In this document: positions 23,205-34,700 of the stretch, piece by piece
Layout of the letters: each line of letters opens with the position of its first letter
Position numbering within the stretch: position 1 is the first letter of the stretch
Assembly: GCF_026151205.1 (NCBI RefSeq)
Contig: NC_087082.1
Coordinates: 18,197,401 to 18,261,400 of the forward strand
Reading direction: 5' to 3'
Length of the DNA stretch: 64,000 nt
Source: Bolinopsis microptera
Lineage: Eukaryota > Ctenophora > Tentaculata > Lobata > Bolinopsidae
Made by a program: the position numbers and the translations under genes
The notes under the pieces: generated by a model
What the model saw: only the letters and a program-made list of their open reading frames with translations
What the model was told of the DNA's origin: nothing
The model's database searches: none

Positions 23205-23659
23205 CTTGAGGTAATATTCTTTTGGTGATTGTATATATAATATAATAATTTTAAAAATTTGGGGTCTTATCAAAGCTTTGTAAATGGATATCATCACAGA
23301 TTTTTCCCTGATAATCAGATTTCTAACAATCCAACATATCATTCTGTTGGCTTTAGATATTGAAGCCTTTATCTGTTCATTCCATAGCAGAGAGTTATGG
23401 GTTATAACTCCCAAGTCTTTTTCCTGTACAGATTCTGCCAATGTAACTCCATTAAGAGAATAACTTGGGTTATCGTTAACATCTAAATGCATTACCGAAC
23501 ACTTAGTAGGATTAAACTTTAAAAGCCATTTACTCTCCCACATCTCTAGTTCGTTCAGATCATTAACTATAGTTTCATGCTCGGAGGCATTAGCTATAAG
23601 CTTAAGATCATCAGCAAATATTTTAACTTTACTTTTAATGTTATCTGGTAAATCATAGA
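23205..23659 (-). pseudogene. LINE reverse-transcriptase fragment
   Basis: About 150 codons in one frame. FADD (the RT catalytic motif) is followed by W-x3-LLKFNPTKC-x-VMHL, then EKDLGV, LLWNEQI, KANRM and YKALIRP. This order is the palm-to-thumb part of non-LTR retrotransposon RT (Jockey/CR1-like group). It is truncated at both ends: there is no endonuclease or 5' part, and the match ends just after ALIRPQ. Confidence 0.85.
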
Positions 23660-23841
23660 TTTGCCATAATAAGGCTTTTGTCCTGGCTGGTCTTGGCTGC
23701 CAGAAGTGTTGCTACTCGTTTAAAGAACATGGTAGCTTGTGGGCCCATACCTCCGGTGGTCGAGAATACAAGGCAATTGCACACAAACCTCGCTTCTCGA
23801 TTAGGAACATGACAGACAACAATAAAAATTCCGTATACCAC
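23660..23841 (-). pseudogene. Second retroelement ORF fragment
   Basis: The translated phrase LVFSTTGGMGPQATMF followed by KRVATLLAAKT resembles the C-terminal tail of some retroelement RT proteins. Old, truncated, and abutting the LINE fragment in the same orientation. The family cannot be fixed from this piece. Confidence 0.5.
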
Positions 23842-23898
23842 TGCAGCTGATCTCCAGGTATAATGTATGGCTTGGAGGTTAGCGCTCGATTCCTAAAC

Positions 23899-24511
23899 GA
23901 TTGAATATTGGTGAGCCGCGCGCAAAAATTAAATGTTAAGTTTAAATTCATAACTATGGATTAAATTATATTTTTTAAAATTGATAAGTCGTTTGAAACT
24001 TTTTATACATAAGATGTTAAAAACAAAAGCAAATAAATAAATAATTAATTAGTACTTAAAGTATAATTTAATTCATTTTGAAATTCCAATTTTGCGTTTG
24101 GCTCACTGTACAATTTAAAAATTTAATTTTCAAGCAGGTATAATTTATTTTAATAAGCTCCGCCGGTTGTTTCAAAAGTCAACAAAATAGTTATAAATGA
24201 TTGAAAGATTTTAAAATAAAACATTTTATCAAGCTTTACGGTAACAAATTCACATAGCTATGTGTATACGCGTACTGCGTGACGCGCTTAAGCGAAATGG
24301 CTTTGGTTAGAGCAAGCGAAAAAATTTAAGTAAAATAAAATGAAACTTGTTAAGTACAAAATAATTATTTAATTATATTTGTTTTTCTTTTTGATATCTT
24401 AAGTGAGAACATTCTCAAATGACTTTTCAATTTTAGAAATATAACTAAGTTCATATTTTTGAATTTAAACTTGACATTTAATTTTTGCGCGCGGCTCACC
24501 AATCTTCAATC
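23899..24511. mobile_element. 613-bp MITE with about 45-bp inverted ends
   Basis: The left end GATTGAATATTGGTGAGCC continues with GCGCGCAAAAATTAAATGT; the right end is the reverse complement with two or three mismatches. AT-rich interior, no ORF. The GCCGCGCGCAAAAA block resembles the GCGCGGCGCAAAAA block in the giant element's TIR. Confidence 0.75.
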
Positions 24512-24519
24512 ACCAATCT

Positions 24520-24635
24520 TCAATTAGTTCTCCTCAGTCCTCCTCATAGTCGTCCTCCTCCTGAGTCCTCCTCATCCTCCTCCTGAGTCATCCTCCCCAG
24601 TCCTCCTCCTCCTTCTCCTCCTCCTCAAAAGATTG
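24520..24635 (-). repeat. CTCCTC-rich minisatellite
   Basis: Pyrimidine-rich imperfect repeats (CCTCCTC, GAGTCCTCCTCAT) of about 115 bp. Purine-rich on the - strand. Confidence 0.7.
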
Positions 24636-24639
24636 CAAG

Positions 24640-24870
24640 TAACCATGGTAACGAGGGTTGTTACACGCACGGTACGTGCACGTGCAAAGATTGTTAAAAC
24701 GGCATTTTCATCGGTTAATTTGATATTATATCGTTGTGTTTAGTGCAAGCAAAATTTTAATCGGCTGTATCTTCGGTGGGGGATGAATAATTTTTGATAC
24801 GATTAAAACTGACTGCCAAAGAATACTGTTAGGTTCCTCCCTGTGACCACGGGTTTTCTAGTTATATATA
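24640..24870 (+). repeat. Dispersed repeat related to 11540-11750
   Basis: Same block order as described for 11540-11750, followed by a TATATATATG stretch at about 24861-24890. Confidence 0.6.
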
Positions 24871-24974
24871 TATGTATATATATATATGTAATTCGAACAA
24901 TTGAAACAAATCAAATTGGCGGGCAAACGATCCGTTTCATGATATGTATAAAAACAATACCAAGCATCAGTATG

Positions 24975-27400
24975 TATATATAAAATGTGCGGTCTAAATC
25001 AATGCCAGTTCCATCCAGACGCTATTCCTACACAGTGCCTGGAGCATGATGGGTAACCTGTGTGTCAACAGTGTCCTCAACTGGTAATATTGGGGGGGGG
25101 GGGGGTGGCAACCATATTAAAGTATATTAAAATATAGGATTTTTCCCGATTTTGACCCGGGGATATACTTTAATATACTTTAATATACCTACAATATACT
25201 TTAATATATCCCTATCTCCTTGGAGGCCTACATCAAAAATTGTTGCCCAAAATAAGCTTGAAATGCAATTCTTAATCGATTCCAAAAAGTTCTTGAAAAA
25301 ATATTGAAAACTGATGGAGTTATTTCAATTTTAATGAAGTCATTTTTGCTAGTATTCCGAACCGAGATATTATGTGCAATTTTCCCAATTTTGTTTATGG
25401 AGGTCTTTTTACTTAGTATCCACTATATTCAACAAACACTGAGTTATATCTTTCACATAGAGTTAGTCTCATTAAAAAATATTGAAATTTTATCGAATTT
25501 GGGCAAAAGCGAATTTGGGCAAAAGCGTATGCCCAAATATGGGCATATTTTTTTAAGCTCATAGCTCAGCCAATTTTTGACCAATCTGGATGGAAATTCA
25601 TGTACTAGTCCTAAAACAGGCTTATCTTGCGAATCTGAGTGAAAAATATAGTTCATCATGTAAATCTTAACGAAGAATATAAATCTTCTAATTGTAGGTA
25701 TATTAAAGTATATTAAAATGTATGATTTTTTCCGATTTTGACCCGGGGATATACTTTAATATACTTTAATATGGTTGGCCCCCCCCCCCCCCCCCCCAAT
25801 ATTTGCTAGTTTAATCTAATTTTGTTGAAGAGCAGTTTAATCATCCTAAATTATGGAGATGGTTGTTTTACCAAGTTTTTATTTCAAGAATTTTTCACAC
25901 GCTATCAGCAAAATGTCGGAATATTGTAATCCCACCACCTACCAGGTACGGTAAAACACTCGACTTGGTTTGTGACCAGATTGACGATTGTAGGAAACTG
26001 AACAGAACATCGCCACAGATCTTATACCCATGAAATCAGAGTTGCAAAAGGAGTTTGGTTATTTTCACGGTGTATTGCAGCAGTTGAGTAACGTTGCCTG
26101 TTGGCGCACACTGCGAAAATGCACCCCCCCCCCCCCCTGTTGGCGCCCCTCCCTAAAATTGAACAAATTAGGTGATTTTAGAGAGTTTAGAGGACACGGT
26201 AAAATCTCTAAAAAAGTGTGTTTCTAGAGCAAACGTACAGTTTTACTAGTATGTTAGTATAGTACCTTAGTTAAGTTTTTAAAAGTTGTCCCACATTCAA
26301 ACAACAAGTTTTCGTAAACCCCCCCCCCTCCCCCAGTCCGCACAGCGGGGTCAGCGGGGCTCTTCGTTACACCCTTCGTTACGCCACTGTATTGCATGTC
26401 AGAGAGCAAGCTTTGTTGGGCACTCTTGATAACGCACAATCAAAAACTACGACTACGGAGCCTCTTTTAATTACAGGTAAAAATATTACTCTGTCAATGT
26501 GCTGTCTCTTGTCCTTCATATATTTATATTTGATTTGTCGCTGAATCAACCTTAGTATAGTAGTATCCATTTTGTACTAGAAAAGAATGAGATAACTCAT
26601 AATTAATCCACCTTTTTATCCAGATTACGAAGTTCTAATCTAAAGAGCCGGAAGACATGATCTTCTTCTGAACGGGTGGTCGCAGCCAACAGCTGACTGA
26701 AATTATGATTTTAGGGTTTTTGAAGGACTATTATTTAAAAACAAAAATGAGTTATATATTGGATATTTTGAAGGGCCAATACTAAGACTATAACGTACAG
26801 TATTTTCATTTTGTTGCAATTTGAGATTTGAAACTCTGTGTACTTCTTTATATAATATAAATAAATTGTGTATATAACATTCACTTTGAAATTTTGTCGC
26901 AATACTAATGTTTATCGTGTACATATCAATTATCAAACGACTTAATCATTAAATTAAAATCAGCTTATCAACGAGCAAGAATTGCGAAACATGTTGAAGT
27001 ATTTGAACTTGAAGTATGATAACATCGAACTGAATACGATACAAAATTATCGCCTCAATTGAAAAATTTCACCGATGTCTGTTTAATTCGATTGTCCTCG
27101 GAAAGGGTCTTCAAAGAATTTTGCTGGAACACGCTTTATTATAAATATTGAAATGTTAGCGCGGGTGAGGGATCCGCGCGGCGCAAAAAGTAATGTATTA
27201 ACCTTCCTTTTTTGTCAGAAAGTAAGGTTTATACCTTACTTAAAGTAAGGTATTAAAGTTACTTTGCGCGGCGCAAAAAGTAGCTTTTTAACCTTACTTT
27301 TTTGTCAGAAAGTAAGGTTAATACCTTACTTTAAGTAAGGTATTAAAGTTACTTTAAACCCCACTAACCTTACTTAAAGTAAGGTTTATTTTTATGAGGG
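24975..27400 (-). repeat. Right terminal inverted repeat of the giant element
   Basis: Reverse-complement partner of 7057-8775. It is longer only because a separate 706-bp element (25092-25797) sits inside it, duplicating AATATT. The same terminal modules (TTACTTTAAGTAA-type palindromes, GCGCGGCGCAAAAA, CTTTTTTGTCAG) appear in mirror order. The close match of the two arms argues for a young element or for gene conversion between the arms. Confidence 0.85.
25092..25797. mobile_element. 706-bp MITE nested in the right TIR
   Basis: Bounded by a G-run at the left and a C-run at the right, then inverted CCATATTAAAGTATATTAAA ends and internal palindromes around GACCCGGGGATATAC. Flanked by AATATT at 25086-25091 and 25798-25803. 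The left TIR of the giant element keeps the empty site, a single AATATT between GGT and TGCTAG when read in the matching orientation, which proves a 6-bp target duplication. No coding content. Confidence 0.92.
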
Positions 27401-27402
27401 TA

Positions 27403-30400
27403 TTCATCCTTCAAGCAGTGGAAACTACAACAGGATATTGATGAATCACCTCATGGGTACAGACTACCACTACTGCTCGAGAAGTCAGCATGAAAAGTTT
27501 GTTAAACGGAGTATGTCCGACCACAAACTGTGTATTCACGGTGTTTATGGGCCGTACTTTTGGTATCTGTCTTCTCCAAACTACTTCGTTATCTGGAGTT
27601 CCTGGGGAGATGTCATCGACATCAAACCATTCGTATTTTACTACAACTTTAGGTTTCAAACTGGACTGACCTTCCTACCGTATGATCTCTCACTAGATCA
27701 ACAGAGATTTTATTCGCAACCACAGCAAATAGACACGATACTGAATTCAGACTTCATAAAGTTTCCACTGACTTTCGTGTGGTACTATGAATCTGTTCAC
27801 ATCAGGATCACAGTGGTACAACTGCCTCCGATAAGGAGTACATACGCAGATATAAGCGGATATTCCCTGACGATATTTTCTGGGAGTTACTCACCAACAA
27901 GCTCACTCCTTGTTCTTGAACAGAGATTCGGCCGGGTGCAGTCTTCTGCAGCTCAGTATTTTAATTTGATAACGATGGAACCACCTCAATTGTGGATGAT
28001 GACGATATCAAGACCAATTCTGTTCACCATGCACCGAGACGAAATAATGCTTATGAGGACATTCCAATTTGGCACTGTTTTTCCTTCAACTTTTTCCATT
28101 TCAACTGGCTATGTAATCAAGTTCGTCCTTCCTTACATACGAACACTTACATGGAGGATCAGACAGCATCAAAAGATAAAGTTTATATCAATCGCGCGAA
28201 GATTAACTCAGACCATGTCGGTGAATCAGAATATAAGGTTGTCCCAAGTTAACCAAATATTTTTATCCAGAGCTTTGTCCAAGCCAGGATATGGAGCATC
28301 CATTTACAGAACGACAAGGTTTCAGTTGTTTACAAACTCTGGATACACAACTTTCAGTACCAACTTCAGGTTGGGATCAGTACAGGTTTTCTCTCACGTA
28401 AACGAAATCGTTATTTTTGTTTTAAGGCTCAAGTGGGAAGACCCGGTTACTTCTGATGAGATGAGAACTGCTCCAACGCTCCGGCTGTCAGCGTCAACTT
28501 CACAGGACAAGTTGAAACCAGCGGAGGATATTGTGGGCAGACAAGTTTACTATTCTAGAAGGGCTAACTTTGCTATGGATGTTAATGTGCCAGCAGCAAT
28601 CATGCAATCAATGGTTTATGAGCAAGGGTTCTACTTCATTCAAAATTATGACGTTGTAATTGTGAATATTCTGATAAGGATGACATCGAAACAGGCTCGA
28701 ATGATGCTCAATATAAAAACTGTTGATCTACTGAAATATCGAAGATATGAAGTTACTAAGCTTGAATATGATGTATTTCACCCTCCAAACGTCTTTATTG
28801 TAATCGAACAAGCCCAAAATAGATATCTGATACAGCCCTATCTCAACGAAGATATCAGTTTCATGCCCAGGTACAACTTCATGCTTCAAAGGCCAAATCA
28901 ACCTGTGGTAAAGTGTTTCTCATTTGCAATACCTTGGTATAAATTCCGAAGCTTTCATTTTGGAAATATAAATGCCTTCCAAATCAGAAGAACAAGTGTC
29001 TCCCTAGTAAGAGATTACTCAGGTTTCCAGTTAAAGTTTTCTCTGTATGCTGACACCTTGTTGTTCTATGGATATACGACCGAAGGAGGACATAAAGTGA
29101 AACAATTCCATCGGATAATGGTCTTTAGAGTTGAGCTCGATGGAATGTCATTGGCATGGCTTCAATTCCAAAGAGAACTACTGCGATATAAAACATTCTA
29201 TAATCAAGGTTCGTTAGTAACATCTTCAGTTGATAACTCTAGGACAGTCAGAGTTATATCATCAAGTGATGATATGTTGACAAGAACAATGACTTGGCTT
29301 TATATTGGCTCGATCAAAGAAGGTTATCAGGAAACCTGGGAAACGTTAGTTCAAGTTATAGTGGCTCAGTTGTTTGCTTCGCAAGAAATCCAGGGGAGAC
29401 ATACTAAAAAGAAATTCATCACAACTATGGACACTCATCGAAAGATGAATTGGTTCTCCCGAAGAAAATGGGTCAGTCTGTCTTCAATCGGATCAATTAG
29501 GTTCAAGTTGACTTCTCAGGTGGGAACAAAACGTGTCAGGTCTAATAAAAGATTCGTAACGGAATTCTACGGGAAAAGGGTGAAATTGCTAGCTAAAGTG
29601 CTTCTGTCCTATAAATTTGCAGTGAAAGAAAGAATGATAAAACGTTCTAACATAGAGAAAGTAGATATATGGATGTTTAAGAGTCAGTGTAAGACAACTG
29701 ACGGTCACTCAATAATTCGTCTCACTGACACGAGGCTTATCTTTGTCAGATTCTCCAATTTTGGCAAGTTGTCTTTCAAGAGGCACATTAGTACGACATC
29801 TTATGTTACTGGAGTAAGAGCCAAAGGAATTTCACAGAGTACGTTTAAGACCAAGAAACTGGTCGTCCAGGAAAGCTCTAATAATAGAGTGAGATTTGTC
29901 CAGAAGTTGTCGTTTTTGGAAGAACATCTGAGGCCACATTTGGACACAAAGATTGTCATGTCGATTGAGAGGAAGATGATTACTTCTTATTATGAACGGG
30001 AACTTCGGCACAGATTTTTCCACGTTGTTGAAAGAACATCAATCATGAAAACAATGAGAATACTTAGCAGAAATATTTTAACGGATCTTTCCTCGGAAAT
30101 ATCTGCCAGGCCAAGCCTTACCATGCGAAGATTTATTTTCAGAATAAAACATGGTGCAAGGTTTGAAGTCGCTCAAGAGAATCTTCAGAAGAAGTACGTT
30201 GCTGAAGTCTATTTAAAAGGTGTTGTGTTATTGAACTCATATCAAGATTTCCACACCTTCACTACAATTCGAATTTGGAGACACGGAAAAAGCTCATTTG
30301 CAATCGAAGATATCCACACAATAGTGCTAATAACCAAAACAAACGTGTTTAAAACTTTGAAAAAAGTGGATCTGTCTTTTAAGAAACGGTACAAAAGCCA

Positions 30401-31757
30401 GACTAGAACACTCATCAGAGCAGTTGCATTATTATATACGTCAAAACGTTCCTCGAAAACAGGGATGTTCGATACACGGACTACACATGGAGCTGCAATG
30501 CTACAAACTAGTGTTTTTAGGGAGTATCGTTTGAGTTTCTACCAGTATCAGATAACGTTTTCCGACTTTAAACAGGGAGAAGTGAGTGTAGGAACTGATG
30601 ATGTGATCGAGAAAAGACACAGAGTGAACACCTTTCATGCTCATGCTCAAAATGTTGGTTTGGTGGTTTACTTGCGATTTCACGATGTTCTGAACAAGCA
30701 GATTGGGTCTTCGGCAGTTCCAAAGAGAGGAGTTGCTTTTGTTCGCAAAGTATTCGACGCGAAGCGATTCAAGGCGTTTGGAGCGCTGGAAAGGACTGTG
30801 GATCACGCTATGAGATTCGTCTCTTCTGACACTCACGTGCCGGTTATAACCCATATCAGACGTGTTCTGGTGGATTATAAACAAATCACCATGAAGTCAA
30901 ATTACAAGATAATCCTAGCTCATGAGATTATAATCTACAACAGAAGAACCTTGACGGGAACCTCAGCTGCCAGGAGCACTAGGAGCTTTGTAAACTTTCA
31001 ACGTTTTGAGAGAGCCAAGATTTTCCAGCACGAGATTCAGAAAGTAGCTCGCTTTGTTACATCGCTAGCAGCAATGACAACATGTGAGACAAAACAACTT
31101 GAACACCTTGTTACTGTTCAGTGGGGACATGGTGTCGTCAAAAAAACGAATTTTCAAGAGACTACACATGATGTCACCATGATTGTAGTTTACGCAGCAA
31201 GACTGTTATTCCGGATAGAACCTAAACATACCATCAAACTGGAGCATGTCATATCACAGCACATGTTCACTGGACAATCCCACACTCAGATGATCAGTTT
31301 AAAGTCAGATGAGACAAGTCCACTCTTGTTAGCATTGAAACCAGCCACGCGATTGGAGGCACGTTATCAAGCAATGTTTGTGGTAAATCAAGATTATGGT
31401 TCTCTGAGAATATCCGTTTGGAAGGTTTTGTTTGGTGGTAAATGGCTAAAATTGCGCGAGGACGGTTGGGTCACTTTCAGAGAATATAAATGGGAACAAA
31501 TTCCTCGCCGAGTAACCACAGAGAAAGCAAAATTACTTATCAGATTCCAAGGAAGATATACGAGACAATCAAGAACAGCAATGTCTTCAGGAGAATATGG
31601 CAGCGGTCCAGGTCTTCAGAAATATACTGTTAGGAAGTTCAGCCCTACTGTGATGTCTGACAGAACATTCAAGGGGACAATACTCGTGTACCAAACCATC
31701 ACACAGGGGTTGTACTCGAATAACCACGAGGCTTCTTTTCAGCGTTATTCTCCATAA
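27403..31757 (+). CDS. Gene B, part 2: continuation after the giant element
   Basis: The frame resumes at the base after the second TA and runs about 1,450 codons to a TAA at 31755-31757. There is no need for a new start; the first Met (27441) is incidental. Composition matches part 1: basic, Phe/Tyr/Thr/Arg-rich, alternating hydrophobic residues, and no enzyme motif. Near its end (around 31362) the repeat anchor seen in part 3 is already present (LKPATRLEARYQAM). The next copy comes 601 bp later, that is 200 codons plus one base, matching the one-base frame change between this frame and part 3. So the TAA at 31755 is probably the result of a one-base shift (mutation, sequencing error or an unrecognised splice) and not the true end. 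Confidence 0.75.
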
Positions 31758-34700
31758 AAACGTCGTTAAAGCTTCCATCTTGAACAAAATGTACAGCGTC
31801 CAAATAAAATCCGCTTCTTTCATCAACGACAACCCCAAACATAGGCTTCTACTATACGACCATGATCCCACTTGGTTAACTTACTCCAGAAGACTAGTAA
31901 GACCCGTCACAAGACAAGTTACTCGTGGCTACATCATAACAACACCATTACTGAACTGTCAGTTCCGTTGGACTAAGATTAATATCTTCAGCTATAACGA
32001 ACTTGTTGGTACTGATCATCATGGAGGCAAAAAGTTCACAGCTTTAGCAATCTACTTTACAACCTACGAGTATGCGTACTACGATTACATAAACTACAAA
32101 AGAAAACTCACCATCCAAAGATCGATAACAAGAGAAAGGCATGTTGTGACCCTGTTTCAGAAAAGAAAGACAACATTTTCATATCTCAGACCATTCTATC
32201 GTCACCACAAAACTACCGTTGCTTTACAAAGAACTAAACTTATGATTCATAAGAAAACAAACCTCAACCTGAGTGCGAAGAAGGGTGGTTCAGTTGAAAT
32301 GTGCAGGGAGGCAAACGTTTCTCCCTCTGAAATCAGTAAGTATATAATCAGTACTATGCTGAGGAACATGATACAGCAGGCACGGACAGTTGTGAAGCCA
32401 AGGCATCTCTGGATACTCAAGTCGGGTTCGCTAATTATTGATGGCAGGACTGTCAAGATTTTGGTCTATCGTACTGGAACATCAAATATGATAAATAAGG
32501 ATACGGCGTTGGAATCTTACCATAAACAGATCAAGTTCAAGCGAACACTTACGCCAACAAGACCTATTCAGTTTTACATGGCTCCAGTTAACGGAATTAA
32601 TGCGGATCAGTTTGTAAAGGGGAGCTCACACAAGGTATTACAGTTAAAAGTTGTGGCCGTGTATACACAGCTAGTGGGAGTGGGTTATCACAAGTTTACC
32701 ACTCCTAAATCAACCATCACAGCTCAAAGATCTAAAACCAGTAGAGGTGTATTGATGGTGTTATTCCAGAGTAGATCAACAAAATCTTCACGGCTTTCAC
32801 CAACATCTTTGAGCCATTTTGCCAGTCTAAGGCACAGGAGTTATAAAGTCTTGTTCCAAAGGAGCAAAGTCTTGTCTCCAGCTGTATCTAAAGGCGGCGT
32901 GGTACAGACATGTACAAGCACAAGCACCGACACTCAAAAAGTGCGTCAATATATTGTCAGTTCAATTCTTGTTAAAAAGATCCGGAAGCTACATTACAAA
33001 ATCTTACAGAAGATTGCAACCACCTGCAAACAAGATTCCACACTGAGTAAAAGTGCTCATTTCCGTACCTTGTCTTACAGAAGAGATGGTGCAAGCTTTT
33101 TAATCCAGAGGAAGTTGTTTTTGCCACATCAAAAGATGATGCAAGTGAAACTGAAGATAGAATTAACGAAGCCAGTTCAGTACTATGTCATTGGTAGACA
33201 AGGAGTGATATTTGACGAAACAACCGAGAACAGAGCGAGAGATGCAAAAAGGTTCGTTTGGTCTGGTACCATACCGCAGAAGTCAGTGATGAAATGGTCA
33301 CGTGACATTAAAAGAACATCACCAGCTCTTATCCCATCCTCTATCTCATGGACACGACAATGTTCCATGTACATAGCCCTGAAACACCACTACAGTAAGC
33401 CGGTACAGATGACGGCTGGATGGCTGTTTGAAGCTATACTTCACAAGATCCAGATACACAAAGAGGGATTACCTGTCGTCCAGAATTCTGTATCTTCCAT
33501 TTCACCTTGGCAGTTCCAAAGAAACACATGCAGTTCAGAGGCTTCTGTGCTAAAATCTCTCGCATCTGCTAAAATGAAGATTATCTTTAGAAAAGGGTCT
33601 TATAAATTTCTTTTTGGGATCCTTCCTAAGGTTTTTCAATCTTCAAGAGTAACCAATAATTTGAGATTTCATAGCTTCAGATGGTTTAAACACCACCATT
33701 CTTTGACTTCTAAATCAAAGAAAGATGTCAGGCATGCTTTCCCCCGAAAAGGTGCCATTATCTATAAAATACATCTTCCCACCGCAAAGGAAATATCTTT
33801 TTACATGAGTGCTGAATTGAGGCCATATTCATTCTCCAAAGGCACTTCATCTGTGCCACGTTCTAGCACCACTTCTTCTATTCTTCCTTACGTATTGTTG
33901 GATTCCGGAGAGCATCTCCAACAAAGAATAACACCTGAAGTGAAACCACTCACCCCCCATCTCCAGGTTATCGAAATTGCTGTTATCGGAGAAGTCAGAT
34001 CTCTGATAAACGTTGCTTATGCTAGTCTTGACAGGGATGCATACGGAGGAAAACTACTCCGCATGACATACATTAAACAGCATTCTGTGATGACAGTGGA
34101 GCCTAAAGTGGCAGTCAGTGATGCTCGTTTAAATGTTTACCAACAAACCTGCCTAGCCCCACCAAAACATACCACTCACAAAGTTTCCCTTGCTTCAAGT
34201 TTTGATGATTTTTGTCGGCTCCAGCGACGCTTGCGATACAACTTATCAAAAACTTCCAAGGATCATCGGAAAAAGGACTCTGCTCACAAGCAGGATTTAA
34301 AAATAGTTGGTATGAACTTAGATAGGAAACAAGTACAATGTGATGTAGACTCAGCACGCTTCCAGATTATCAGTGCTAAGAATAAAGATAACAGAATGAA
34401 AGCTTCAGCGGAGATTGAATGGGGTCCGACCATCTTATATGATTATGTGTGCTTTACGTCTTATCTTTACACAAGTGTGGTAAATACGATGAAGCTGGAA
34501 CACAATATCATCATTGCAAAACCTCAAGTTACTGGATCACCTGCAACCTTCAAACCTGGAACCTCAATCTCGACTAAAACCTCCACAGTACCGTACCCAG
34601 TTGAAAGTTGTGGAACGAGTATGTCGTATGTTTACGAGAGGTCTACCTCTACTGCGATGGCAGAAATCCTGTATCTGCCCTCTTATGATGATACTGGAGA

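Larger units (their letters stand above)
7057..27400. mobile_element. Giant 20.3-kb TIR element inserted in gene B
   Basis: The element begins CCCTCATAAAAATAAACC at 7057 and ends with its reverse complement at 27400. A TA dinucleotide flanks each end (7055-7056 and 27401-27402) as the likely target-site duplication. The inverted repeats extend about 1.7 kb (7057 to about 8775, and about 24975 to 27400 after allowing for a 706-bp insertion in the right copy). The two halves of gene B are in the same frame once the element and one TA are discounted (20,346 bp, divisible by three), which independently fixes the ends. A TA target and CCCTC termini recall Tc1/mariner (IS630) and Stowaway-type elements, but the size and the intron-bearing cargo are exceptional. 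I recognised no DDE transposase, polymerase, integrase or capsid gene. Cargo: two - strand genes plus many nested elements. Confidence 0.88.

Noticed and set aside
7057-27400. Polinton/Maverick identity for the 20-kb TIR element
   Set aside because: Size and long TIRs fit, but no polymerase, integrase, packaging ATPase, protease or capsid gene was seen, the cargo gene is intron-rich, and the target duplication is TA and not 6 bp.
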